A DNA stretch of 64,000 nt from Carettochelys insculpta. Its lineage: Eukaryota > Chordata > Testudines > Carettochelyidae. The stretch spans positions 13,130,001-13,194,000 of the forward strand of contig NC_134152.1 of assembly GCF_033958435.1 (NCBI RefSeq), in the 5' to 3' direction. This document shows, one piece after another, positions 11,150 to 21,765 of this stretch. Positions within the stretch are counted from its first letter, which is position 1. The number at the start of each line of letters is the position of its first letter. Made by a program: the position numbers and the translations under genes. Under the pieces are notes generated by a model, which saw only the letters and a list, made by a program, of their open reading frames with translations, was not told the origin of the DNA and did not search any database.

Positions 11150-12143
11150 ATATCTGGATGGCGGTTGGTTTCAAGCGGAGTGCTGCAAGGCTCGGTTCTG
11201 GGACTGGTGTTTAACATCTTTATCAATGACCTGGATGAGGGACTGGATTGCACCCTCAGCAAGTTTGCAGATGACACAAAGCTAGGGGGAGAGGTAGATA
11301 CGTTGGAGGGTAGAGATAGGATCCAGAGTGACCTTGATAAATTGGAGGATTGGGCCAAAAGAAATCTGATGCGGTTCAACAAGGAGAAGCATAGAGTCCT
11401 GCACTTGGGCTGGAAGAGTCCCAAGCATTCTTATAGGCTGCGGACTGACTAGCTAAGCAGCAGTACAGCAGAAAGGGACCTAGGGGTTATGGTGGATGAA
11501 AGGCTGGAAATGAGTAAACAGTGTGCCCTTGTAGTCAAGAAGGCCAACGGCATATTAGGGTGCATTAGGAGCACTGCGACCAGATCTAGAGAAGTAGTGG
11601 TGCCCCTCTATTCAGCACTGGTGAGGACACATCTGGAATATTGCGTCCAGTGTTGGGCCCCCCAGTATAAAAAGGATGTGGATGTGCTGGAGCAGGTTCA
11701 GTGGAGGGCAACAAAAATTATGAAGGGTCTAGAGGACATGACCTATGAGGATAGGCTGAGGGATTTGGGCTTGTTTAGTTTACAGAAGAGAAGACCAAAG
11801 GGTGATTTAATAGCAGCCTTCAATTTCCTGAAGGGGAGCTCTAAGGAAGATGGAGAGAAATTGTTCTCCATGGTGTCAGACAGCAGAACAAGGAGCAATG
11901 GTGTGTAGTTACAGAGGAAGAGGTGTAGGTTGGATATTAGGAAAAAAAACCTCACCATGAGGGTGGTGAAGCACTGGAAGGCGTTGCCTAGAAAGGTAGT
12001 GGATTCTCCACCTCGAGAGGTTTTTAAGTTGACAAAGCCCTGGCTGGGATGATTTAGATGGGGTTGATCCTGCTTGAAGCAGGGGGCTGGACTAAATTGC
12101 CTCCTGACGTCCCTTCCAGCCCTATGATTCTATGACTCTATGA
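11150..12143 (+). mobile_element. CR1 LINE, 5'-truncated, RT C-terminal part and 3' end
   Basis: The segment starts around [19 protein letters not shown] and includes the FADDTKLGG catalytic box of the CR1 reverse transcriptase near 11265. It continues into [12 protein letters not shown] and [13 protein letters not shown] (11489-11908). A stop at 11450 and another at 11906 break the frame. The 3' end carries the CR1 signature ctatgattctatgactctatga (12122-12143). It is inserted within a Harbinger element. It is 5' truncated, as usual for CR1. Confidence 0.9.
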
Positions 12144-12535
12144 CAGCCAGAAGCAGCTCCAGCTGCTGCTGTTGGTCCATGATTTGCCCTGCAAGCACTG
12201 GCGTCTGCTGGGCTCATGGCAGCTCCGCATGCCTCATGCTGTGCGGGGTGAGGGTGTTGGGGAGGGGCCCTTTAAGGGAATGACCAGCTGCAGCCCTGGA
12301 AGGTCTTGTCCACCACGTGACCCCGTCCGTGACATTTCCTGGCCCTTTCTTTCTAACGGGCACTTGGGACAGTGTAGCCGCTCTCTTTTGAAAGACCGGG
12401 TAGCCCTTTCAAAAGGGCAGTTTGGAAGTGCCAGCCTCTGATCGTGTGTGTATGCTGTATTTCGAAAGGACATCTTTCGATTTGTCATTTTCGAAAGGGG
12501 ACCTTTCAAAATTGTGCTCTAATGTAGATGTAGCT

Positions 12536-14639
12536 TTCAAAGGTTCAGACTTCCCAGCTGCTGAACATCTGCAGCTTTCACTGATGTCAGAAAAAGGTGC
12601 AAAGAGATCTGAGTTACCTCAATGGCCAAGGGAAAAAGGTCAATGCTTTCAAAAGAGTTATTTCTGATTTGTACTGGTGTTCCTGGGAGCGGAATCTACC
12701 ATAAAGTCCTTCCCCATAAGTGCCATTTCAAGCAAAGCTACTAAACCAACAGTCGTAGGAGGCCCTGGAGATCTTACTGTACAGGCTTAAACACTAGCAT
12801 TTACTGCTTTTGTTTCAGTGTCAGGTGATGTGGCATGTGAGGTGCTTGATTCTGAGTGTGCTCTCTAATAACAGTTTAAATTCTGCAGTGATTCAGGGTT
12901 TCTTTTATTATAACCCTGAAAGGGGTGTATAACAGGTTCCCCAACATCTATACATTAAAATACCTTGTGGGAATCCTTCTATGTGTCTATGTGTCTATAG
13001 ACAAAAAATGATGACCAAATATACTCTTATACAATGGTCCAGAATGGTGGTGAAGTGCCCCTTTTCACCCAAAAGTGTAAGGTGCCTGAGTACAACCAAA
13101 TCACTCTCTGCAGAGAGTAGTAACAAACAAGGGTAGGAAAGCTGAGACAACTCGGAGGTGGGGGTAGCTTGGGAAAGGGAAGCAAGGGGCTTACAGACAA
13201 AGGTATCAGAGGAAAAGAACAGCTGATGGAATTATCTCATCAGATGAGAAAAACATGTGAAGGACCCAACAAAACAGCCAGCAGTAAGAAATAAAGGTGT
13301 GCAAAATACACAGTAAAATAAAGGAGTCTATCATCAACTGAGAAAAAGAGAAACAACTGTGATTGTGTAAAACGGTCTTAATGAAGCATTTATCTCTTAT
13401 TATTTGTAATGTTATTTGTATTCAAAAACTCAAATCAGGATTGGTGCCTCACTGTGAAAAGTTCTATAGAAGCAAATGCTGTAGACAGACCACGTCCCTG
13501 CCCCAAAGCCCTTGCAATCTAGTTTCAGAAAAAATCCAATAGGAGTCTGAAAATCGACCAGAGTAAGACAGTTAACTAGTTTTATCTTCTTCACAGCTAG
13601 ACCTATGTTGCTTTTAAATCATCTTTCATAAAGGCTATTAGACTTCCATTAGTTAAACTATCACAGCACTCAACTACAACATTTTATAGTTGTGATTAAA
13701 AAAACAAGAGCAATTTAATGCTGAAGTACCACCATGCATAACCCAGCATGGCAGAGCTGCCTTTGATAAACACTAGACAATTTTCAATCATTGGGATGTT
13801 TTCTGGAGAAAAAGAGTATATATTTGGAATCACATAAGTATATTCTTGTTTCAAAAAATGATGCCTGTATATACTCACCTAATCAGCAATTAAACCATGT
13901 CAGAACTTTGGTCAAAGTTATCCATAATGGATTAGTTAATCTTTGTAAAAATCTTTCATTTAACATTTTTTCACAACAGAGCCGTGGGCTGGAAACTAAA
14001 TCTGACCCTGAATTCCTCCTGCAAACTTCACTGAAGTGTCTGGATTCAAACTCTTGCAATCGAACCTATCTCTAAGATTTTGCACCATTCTTTCTCAAGT
14101 TAATTTGGAGGTAACCCAAGTCAACAGACAACTCATGAGCACAGATGTAAAATTTCAGCCATTTGATACTAAAATCTTATGAAAACAGGATAAGATTTTA
14201 ACGCAACTGAACGTTAAAGTGTGACCTTAAACCCAAATCAGAAATTCTAGACTGAACCCTAAATTCCAGCTCTGTAGTTTGATACCTACTTGTGTGTATA
14301 ACAGGTTAATGGGAAACTGGAGGGGCTAATGATCAAAGACATATATATGACCAAAAAGGCTAATAAAACTATGTGTTCTGTAGATACAGCAAAGAATGCA
14401 TCCAAGAAAAAATAATGACATAGGGAATAAACGGAATCCCTATCTTTGCTGGTTCAAATTTTCCTGGCCTGGTCTCTGATCAAAGGTATTTGTTTAAAAA
14501 AGCACTGATTTATTGTAATGACTAGTGGTGAAATAGCTAAGTGTGGATACAAAGATGAATCAACAGGAGGAAAGTCCTGAGTCTTAGGTACTTTTTGAAT
14601 ATCACTTTTGCTTATGCACAATGCAAATGACCTAGGTTT
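12536..14639. other. Intron sequence, no clear feature
   Basis: AT-rich intron with short non-coding open frames. A ccctgccccaaagcccttgcaatct word near 13497-13521 resembles an ancient dispersed repeat, and a similar word (ctcctgctccatggagtttaccttct) occurs near 57920-57950. The class is not identified. Confidence 0.5.
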
Positions 14640-15720
14640 ACAAGTGCTTTCGGGCAATGACAGCGTGTCCCCCCACTGCATGTATGCAGCTCGTGGCACT
14701 GTCCCATGAGGTGGCTGGTGGTGCAGCGCCACATTCAGGGGTGGGGAGTGTCTGGTGGGCACATCTACCCCTTGTTGGTGTTCTCCCAGGCATGGCACGG
14801 GAGGGTGGTTCCCCCCGCACTGGAGCCCTGGGTGTTGGCTGGAGGCCACCCATGGGGTCTGTGTGGGATGTTCCGATGTGTACATGGTGCATGTGCCATG
14901 CCTGAGCTGCGTGCTCCTGGTGGGGAGATCCCATCGGGGCCTGTGTCATGCCCTGTCTCCTCCCCACTCCCACCCAGGTGTATGTTCTCTACGGGGAACT
15001 CACTGGAGGGTGACATGTACAGGTCCATGAATGCCCATGCCGAAGCCATGGCACTAGAGGGACCAGAGAACAGGGTGATGGTGAGCTTGCCCTGGCTGGT
15101 GTCAGGGTCAGAGGACGGCTTGTCCTGCAGCTCTGGGGAGGATCCAGGGTCTGTGATGCTGGCCTCAGTTGGGGGACCTCCTCTCTCCTGCTCACCATTG
15201 CCAGGCTTGAGGCCCCAACGTCTCCCCCCAGCATGCAGTGTAGGGCTGCATAGTGGCGACAGGAAGGCACTCCTGTGCCTGAGTGGTGCTGAGCATCCCT
15301 GGCTTGCATGTATGCTACATACATCTCCTCCACCTTTGCACATACCTGTTGGAGGGTTGTGCAGGGTAGCCACGCCACATCAGGGCTTTTGCCAGGTGGT
15401 CATAGCTGGGGGTGATGTGCAGTTTTATACTGGGGTCCAGCACAAGGGGCTCGTAAGCCCAGAGGGCAAGGAGGTCCTTCACCCTGCTGCTGGACCATGA
15501 TGGGGCATGCCTGCATCCCCCCACAGGTGGGCTCCTGGGATGGTTCCTGGGGTCCTTGGGAAGAGCCAGTGTGATACTGGGCTGCCTCTGCCATTTGGCA
15601 ATGTGTAGGATGTGGCTGCTGGGGTTTGCGCTGGGGCATGTGTAACCAGCCTGGAGGCACACCCCCAGCTTTCTGCTCAGGGCTTCCTGGATCCCTGTTC
15701 CTTTAAGGGAGGGTGGAAGC
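14640..15720 (-). mobile_element. Harbinger fragment carrying a Myb/SANT-like gene
   Basis: A GC-rich block differs sharply in composition from the surrounding AT-rich intron. On the minus strand it holds a Myb/SANT-like gene remnant (about 15530-15000). Clear terminal inverted repeats were not found, so boundaries follow the composition change. Overlapping open frames on both strands here are composition effects. Confidence 0.55.
15000..15530 (-). pseudogene. Myb/SANT-like (MSANTD-type) Harbinger accessory gene, degenerate
   Basis: On the minus strand the frame gives APSWSSSRVKDLLALWAYEP, then AKALMWRGY, and in a second frame VEEMYVAYMQARDAQHHSG followed by RHYAALHCMLGG. This order (W...V.DLLALWG.E, L...GY.R...Q...K, Y..A....SG, Y.ALH.ML) is that of the trihelix domain in the second gene of Harbinger elements, downstream of which lies an acidic/Ser-rich stretch. 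A frameshift near 15320-15370 splits it. No transposase accompanies it. Confidence 0.6.
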
Positions 15721-15779
15721 AATAATCACAGCTGTGGCTGTGGAGATGGCATCTCTCAGCTCTGGCAGCCAGAGGCCAT

Positions 15780-16137
15780 GGAAGACCCGTTCTGTTAACA
15801 GATCTCTACGTGGGCACTCTTTCGACAAAACACGGCACTGGAGGGACCGGAGGACAGGGTGATGGTGAGTTTGCCCTGGCTGGAGTTGGGTCAGAGGACA
15901 GAGTACTGTCGACACAAGTGCAGTGTAGACACTTCTGTCGAGAGAGGTTCTGCTGAGATTTCTCTATCAACAGTATCGTCTGTCGACAGATGATTCCAGT
16001 GTAGACGTAGCCGGAGAGGTATAATGCTACCAGCAGAACAGCTAACTTTTGTCAACAAACACTCGACAGAGTGCTTTAACTGCGTAGCTGCTCTGTGAGT
16101 TTTGCTGACAGAAGCCGCCTGTGTAGACATGGCCATA
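15780..16137. mobile_element. Harbinger MITE pieces with internal duplicated block
   Basis: The stretch is rich in tcgacaga/tgtcgaca words and contains two terminus-like ends: gatgattccagtgtagacgtagcc at about 15988-16011, and gtgtagacatggcc ending near 16134. The first end closely resembles the right end of the MITE at 52944-53364. A block at 15834-15900 repeats, in the same orientation, sequence at 15051-15116 of the neighbouring Harbinger fragment. These are probably two overlapping or nested MITEs. Confidence 0.55.
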
Positions 16138-16375
16138 GTGCCTATTTCAAAGAAGTGCAATTGGATTCCCTTATGGCTTATTTCAAAATAGAGCTATTCC
16201 ATGTCTTAAGAGCATCTATTTTGAAACAGGGGTTATTCCTCCTGTAATGAGGTTTACGAAATTCTAAATAACGTGTCCACTATTACAAATGTATTTTGAA
16301 ATAGTCTGTGCATAAGGGTAGATGCTTGCAAAGCTATTTTGAAATAACTCTGCTGTGTAGACTTCTGCACAACAA
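16138..16375. mobile_element. Small Harbinger-type MITE remnant
   Basis: Repeated tttcaaa/ttttgaaata blocks end in gctgtgtagacttctgc near 16350-16370, resembling the subterminal and terminal sequence of Harbinger elements. The left end is not resolved from the preceding MITE. Confidence 0.4.
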
Positions 16376-17723
16376 ATTTCTGGGTGATTCTAGCCCACCC
16401 AGCAAAGTCCCATTATCCCATCCAGCAAGTCTACAGGCATAGATTTCCCCAAAACAAAGCCCAAGATCTCTTTACTATTTTATCCATTATTTACACCACT
16501 AAATGCGCAATTCAAACATATGGGTCATGCTACAGCAGAACTACCATGGGGAAAAAAGTCTGCAGTGGAATCAAGAGCTAATTTTCTTTCTTCCACCATA
16601 AAGCCTACCCATACAAGACTGATAAGTGCCTGGGAAAATAAAATTTGCGATGATTAATTTCCTGTCTCCCATGCTGTTCCCTTCCCTGCCTGAAGCTATC
16701 CTTATTTGAACTGTTGGGGGAAACTGCCTAACTGGGGGGAGTTTCCACAGGGTTACCAATTCCTTCATTCTGAGGAGGGGCAAGTTTCAGCAATCAGAGA
16801 GAGGAAAATTGTAGCCACCTTATCAATTATCAAAACAAAACCTGTTGTGGTGTACCTCAATCTCATTCTGAATGCTGCCTTATTTCTCTGCAGCACTGCT
16901 GGCTTCCTACTAGTTTCAAATGTACTATGTGCCAGAACAGTCTGATATGCCACTTAAAAAAAAAAAGCAACAACTAATCTCTTGCTTGCCATGAGGCTTC
17001 AGTGAGGTGGTGAGCAAACAACATAATAGCATGAAAGCTCTAAGGAGGGCCATTCGCTCCATTTGTCAGAGGAATGCACAGTTGATGCTTGGTCCCACTG
17101 ATTTCATTCCAGTCTCAGTGTTTCAGGATATTGAGAATTTCTCTAGTTTCCCACATATTTTCAGCATACTCATCTAAAACCTTCAGGCTTTCCATATAGA
17201 AAACATTCACCTGAATGACCCCAAATTCAGTTCTGTTCTGCTGTATGAAAACTTAAAATTAATGGTCTTACACGCGAGAGCAGAATTTAATATAAATATT
17301 TCAGAGTTCTGTTTTATCAGTTACACTTCGAAGAATTTTTTGTTCTAACACATCCTTAGGGTTATTTAAAGGCATGGTCAAGCCTCCTGGAAGGAGGAAG
17401 TCACAGAGCAAGAGAATACTAATAGGAATAATCTAAAGATTCTCCACAACTTCAGCAACTGTTAAGTCTGTGAAGGCAGCTTGATGCTCCAGAAGATACA
17501 TAACTGAAAACCTGCACAAATCAAATTATATTTCTAGAACAATCAGGTAGAATATTAGTGAGATAAGATGGATGAGATATCTTTTATTGGGCCAACTTCT
17601 GTTGATGAAAGCAAGATGTTTTCCAGCTTACACAGAACTTTTCTTCAGGGCATGAAGGTGTGCATTTAGTTATCTCAGGTCCCGAAGAACTGCTCTGTGT
17701 AAACTCAAAAAATTCTCTTGTAA
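16376..17723. other. Intron sequence with an old interspersed repeat near its end
   Basis: AT-rich intron. Around 17570-17655 the minus strand matches the words seen at 37895-37955 on the plus strand (gaagaacagctttgtgtagcttgaaag..tctttcacc), so this is a dispersed repeat of unknown class. No gene was seen. Confidence 0.5.
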
Positions 17724-18066
17724 GCTGCATATACACTACAAGATACTTTCAACTTTTAATAAATTTGATTTTTAACCCCATTCTTATGAATTCAAATTTA
17801 AATGTCCCCAAAGATTCTTGAAATTTGACCCATCATTTTTCCATGTTCACTTTGCACATCCCCATTGACCAATGCAAGTTTGACAGCCTGAGCAGTGCAT
17901 TGTGGGTACGTATCCCACAGTGCCTTACCCCAGTTACTTGTGGGTGTTTCATGTTTGAATCCCAGAATTCCAAGCACAGTCCCAGAACACAGAGCACCCA
18001 CTAACCACACGAAAATGAACTGGAGATGGCACCATTTCCTGCAGCTTTTTCGCTGCCAGTGCAAGC

Positions 18067-19320
18067 ATGGATCTCCAAATGCTTCAACTCATAGCACACA
18101 TCACTTCAGCAACCACACTGGCTGTCGCACAATTTTGCCTTCATTTACAAAGCTCAGTGATGGGTCCATATAATGATGATGATGGTGGTGGTTTTGAAGA
18201 GCAAATCTCACAAGCGTGGCCCAAGAACTCAGAGCTGCTGGCTGCCCTGGATGCACTGCTGACAGTGGAGTAGCAGCTTTGGACTCGTGAGACCAGCACA
18301 CACTGGTGGGACGACATTGTTTTGGAGACCTGGGATGACCAGCAGTGGGTGAAGAACTTTCACATGCGCAAATCCACTTTCATGGAACTTTGTGATGTGC
18401 TGGCTCCTGCCCTGAAGTGCAGAAACACAAGACTGAGGCCAACTGTAACAGTTCAGAAGCGAATGGCAATTGCTCTGTGGAAGTTTGCAATGCCTGACAG
18501 TTACCGGTCAGTGGCAAATCAATTCGGGGTGGGCAGATCTACAGTGGGGTCTGTGGTGATGCAGGTGGCCCATGCAATCTGTCAGCATCTCCACAGGAAG
18601 ACCGTGAGCCTGGGAGATGCACAGGCTTTGCTGATCAGGAGTTTCCTAACTGCAATGGGGGGCAATAGATAGCAGGCACATCTCCATCTTGGCACCAGAC
18701 CACCTGGCCTCTGAGTATACAAACAGAAATAACTACTTCTCCATTGTTTTGCAGGCATTGGTAGATCACAAAGGTCATTTCACTAACATCAGTGTTGGAT
18801 GGTTGGGTGGGGGGAGGTAATGATGCTCGCATCTTCCGAAATTCTGAGCTGTACAGAAAGTTCCTGGATGGGACATTTTTCCCAGACTGGAAAAATCACA
18901 ATTGGCAATGTGGAGATGCCTATTGTAATATTGGGCAACCCTGCTTACCCTCTGCTCCCTTGCCTTACAACGCCCTACACTTTAGCCCTGGACCCCAGCA
19001 AAGAAAACTTCAGTCACAGACTCAGCAAGTACAGAATGGTGGTTGAATGCACCTTTGGCCATTTAAAATAGAGGTTCAGCTACTTATTGACCCGTTTGGA
19101 CCTTTCTAAAATTAACGTCCCCACAGTGATTACGGCGTGTGTCATTTTGCACAACATTTGTGCATTCAGGTGGGAGACTTTCTTGTGCAGCCGGAATTCT
19201 GAAGCTAAGGCCATAGGCAGGACTTACTCGCAGCTGCCTACACAACCATCCACCAATAACCATGCTAAGGTAGCAGCAATAAGGGACACTTTAATATATA
19301 GCTTCATAAATGATCTCTAA
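18067..19320 (+). pseudogene. HARBI1-like transposase, nearly full length, frame-broken
   Basis: Motifs run in the expected order: WDDQQWVKNFHMRKSTFMEL, MAIALWKFAMPDSYRSVANQ with FGVGRSTVG (helix-turn-helix), AIDSRHISI (first Asp, about 18668), GGNDARIFRNSEL (second Asp, about 18820), NVEMPIVILGNPAYPL, MVVECTFGHLK (catalytic Glu, about 19045) and VITACVILHNIC. All three DDE positions are recognisable. The frame is broken by an in-frame TAG at 18271-18273, frameshifts near 18657, 18810 and 18885, and a stop at 19069. It is therefore inactive but recently enough decayed to be read through. It belongs with the Myb/SANT gene on the other strand. Confidence 0.85.
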
Positions 19321-20410
19321 CGCATACACCACCCATGTATTTCTGTCATAATGACAATAAATCATACAGTGTCTTAATGAATTAATGTTTTTACTTGGTG
19401 GGAGGGGTTAAGTTGCAGTAAGTAGAATGCATGTGGTGGGCAGCTGTGCCTTCAGCCCTCCCCCAATCCCTATAATGATATGTGTTCCCTATTACTCCTG
19501 TGTGCCACAAAATCACACTGAGCACAAAGGAATGATTTTATTTTGAGGGGAGGAGAGGTTTAAGTGGCAGGGGAAAGTAGCATTGTCAAAGGTGCTTGAA
19601 TAGACTTTTGCAATGGCCCTGGGGGCTAGAGCAGCAGGCTATCCTTGCCCTCCCTCCCAGCGTTTGGGGATCACAATGACAGCGGGTAGGCAACCTCTCT
19701 TCAGGGGATTCCAGGCAGCAGGTATCAGCTCCTGCAGTGCTGTGTTGGAAGTCCCTCTGCAGCTGCAGCAGAGAGCGCAGGACCTCCATTTGCTGCACAA
19801 CTGCCACAGGAAATCAAGTGTTCTTTGCTGAAACTCATCTTGACTTGACACCACTGAGCTGTACTATGACACCACTGAATAGTGTCATTTATCAGCTTAC
19901 TATGTTCTGCTTCATTCTGCTCCATGTGCTGCAGGATGAGATCCTGCTTGCACCTTTTTCTCTTTCTGGACCTGTCTCCCATGCTGGGCATGGTATCTGG
20001 AAAGTGAAGGTCAAAATTAAGATACAATTCACATAACGTGATTTCAAATGGAATGAATGGGTCTCTGTGTCTACTATCAGGGAAAGTTTCCTTTTTGAAG
20101 GCCACTAAAGGCTTATTAAGGATAGGATACTAAGCGTGCATTTCACTATATATCATTTACAACCACTTGTCCAGCACATTTCTTTGTTGATATGGTAAGC
20201 TATAAATTGTCTGCTTTTGGGGGAAAGGGAAGGGCTGCAAAGCAGGGGAAGCTGTCAGGTGTCCTGAGGCAGGTGAAATTTTTTTTTGGCCATTCCTGGA
20301 GCAATTCTCCCCAATGAGCAAAGATACAGTGCCTGGCAGCCACGTGATGAGAGGGGATGGTTAGGAAGCGCTGCATGGGGTACTGCATGGACGGCTGCAT
20401 GGGGGGATCC

Positions 20411-20600
20411 CTATAAAGTAAAAAGAAAGGCTGGGTGGAAAGGGACATGGGAGGGGAGACACCCAGCAGAACCTGGGAGCCACATGGTGCCGGGGTTTCC
20501 CGTAAAGTAAAAGGAAATGCTGGGTGGAAAGGGACATGGGAGGGGAGAAGCCCAGAACCTGCCAACTGCATTTGGGCGGATGGGAAACAGAGTGCCCAGC
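20411..20600. repeat. Tandem duplication, about 89 bp period
   Basis: The block taaagtaaaa.gaaa.gctgggtggaaagggacatgggagggga occurs twice, with the agggacatgg word starting at 20441 and 20530. It lies inside the Harbinger element, between the halves of the accessory gene remnant. Confidence 0.8.
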
Positions 20601-20721
20601 AGCTGCTGCAGGGAAATGTAAAAGGGCAGAAAGCACGGTAAAAAACATCAGATGCAAATTCCCATGCCTCCGTAGTTTTCTAAAGTAGACTTCACCCTTC
20701 TAACAACTACAACTAACGGAC

Positions 20722-20976
20722 ATGGACAAAGAACACCTGCTCATACTATGTGACCACAAGCCTGGAAAATTTGCTGAAATGCTGTGTGGCATCATGACAC
20801 CAGATCACTATCTGGTTGCATGGTGTAGCAAGGTGTGCTACTGTGGAAGCCGCAAGAAGTCAGACCTGCCCAAGAACCTCATGAAGAAAATACAAGAGTG
20901 CCTGGATGAGGTCTTTGAGGAGATCTTCAAAAAGGAGAAGCGCTCTATCCCCAGAAACATCAACATACTGTTCTGA
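20722..20976 (+). CDS. Unrecognised 84-codon open frame inside Harbinger element
   Basis: This open frame starts with ATG after ...caactaacggac and ends at TGA. It has protein-like, mixed charged composition (KKSDLPKNLMKKIQECLDEV, then EEIFKKEKRSIPRNINILF) unlike the Pro/Gly/Ser-rich accidental frames nearby. I do not recognise the family. It sits between two parts of the minus-strand accessory gene remnant, so it could be a captured exon, a third Harbinger reading frame or chance. There is no ribosome-context or splice evidence either way. Confidence 0.3.
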   Translation: MDKEHLLILCDHKPGKFAEMLCGIMTPDHYLVAWCSKVCYCGSRKKSDLPKNLMKKIQECLDEVFEEIFKKEKRSIPRNINILF

Positions 20977-21316
20977 GGGGCACAGATCCATAGCAAACCT
21001 GTACCCATACCCACTCGCAACCCTCTTCTAGCATGCAGAATAAATATTCACCTGAACAGCTTGGGCCAGGAGGCTTGGAGATTGGCAATGAGGTGACCGG
21101 CATGGAGGGGACCAGTTCCAGCTCTATGGTGAAAACCTCTGGGCTGTCTGGCAGAACTTCCTCGGTCCCCTGCGCATTGCCTCCTTCCTCCTCTCCATTG
21201 TCCTCTTCCTCCAGGGCATCCAGCTTCTCTCGGCTCACCCTGAATTCCAGACCAGGACCCCCACAAGTGTCATAATTAAGAACAAGGTCTGTGGTGGGGT
21301 CACTCCCCATAAGCAT

Positions 21317-21765
21317 CAAAGGGTCCTGTGGCACCTTATAGACTAACAGAAAAGTTTTGAGCATGAGCTTTCGTGAGCACAGACTCACTTCATCAGATGC
21401 TGGTCTTGGAAATCTGCAGTGCCAGGTATAAATAAGCCCGAGCAAGGGTGGGGATAACAAGGTTAGCTCAGTCAGCAAGGGTGAGGCTTACTACCAGCAG
21501 TTGATCTGGAGGTGTGAACACCAAGGGAGGGGAAGCTGCTTCTGTATTTAGCCAGCCATTCGCAGTCTTTGTTTAAGCCTGAGCTGAGGGCGTTGAATTT
21601 ACAGATGAATTGTAGCTCAGAAATTTCTCTTTGGAGTCTGGTCCTGAAATTCCTTTGCTGCAGGATAGCTACTTTTAAGTCTGCTACTGTGTGGCCTGGG
21701 AGATTGAAGTGCTCTCCTATGGGTTTTAGTATATTGCCGTTTCTGATATCTGGTTTGTGTGCATG
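21317..21765 (-). mobile_element. PLE family A 3' fragment
   Basis: On the minus strand this matches the end of the GIY-YIG region and the 3' tail of the PLE at 1195-2311: GEHFNLPGHT-like, LKVAILQQRNFRTRLQ-like and ELQFICKFN-like peptides, then the gttagctcagtc and catctgatgaagtgagtctgtgctcacgaaagctc tail, ending at the gtctataaggtgccacaggaccctttg word. It is severely 5' truncated and inserted in the Harbinger element. Confidence 0.85.

Larger units (their letters stand above)
9349..12535 (+). mobile_element. PIF/Harbinger element with HARBI1 transposase, interrupted by CR1
   Basis: The left end is near gccatgtctttgctac (9349) and the right end near gtagatgtagctttc (12535). Subterminal TTCAAAGTA/TTCGAAAGG blocks occur inside both ends. 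A HARBI1-like transposase relic occupies 9580-10800 on the plus strand. A CR1 fragment (about 11150-12143) sits between the transposase and the right end. The right end resumes with GC-rich sequence at 12144, so the CR1 landed inside the older Harbinger element. Exact ends and target duplication are uncertain. Confidence 0.65.
19586..21290 (-). pseudogene. Harbinger Myb/SANT accessory gene, C-terminal parts
   Basis: On the minus strand, 21290-21030 gives a region with GPGLEFRVSREKLDALEEED followed by a Glu/Gly-rich acidic stretch and SPEVFTIELELVPSMP. Further on, 20000-19790 gives GDRSRKRKRCKQDLILQHME. Harbinger accessory proteins usually have such an acidic middle part followed by a basic, coiled-coil C-terminus after the N-terminal trihelix domain. 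The trihelix itself is not recognised here and may have been displaced or lost where the PLE entered. The intervening 20100-20980 does not translate sensibly on this strand. Confidence 0.55.

Noticed and set aside
18067..19320. Possibility that this is the domesticated host HARBI1 gene
   Set aside because: It has in-frame stops, three frameshifts, flanking transposon ends and a companion accessory-gene remnant; it is a transposon relic.
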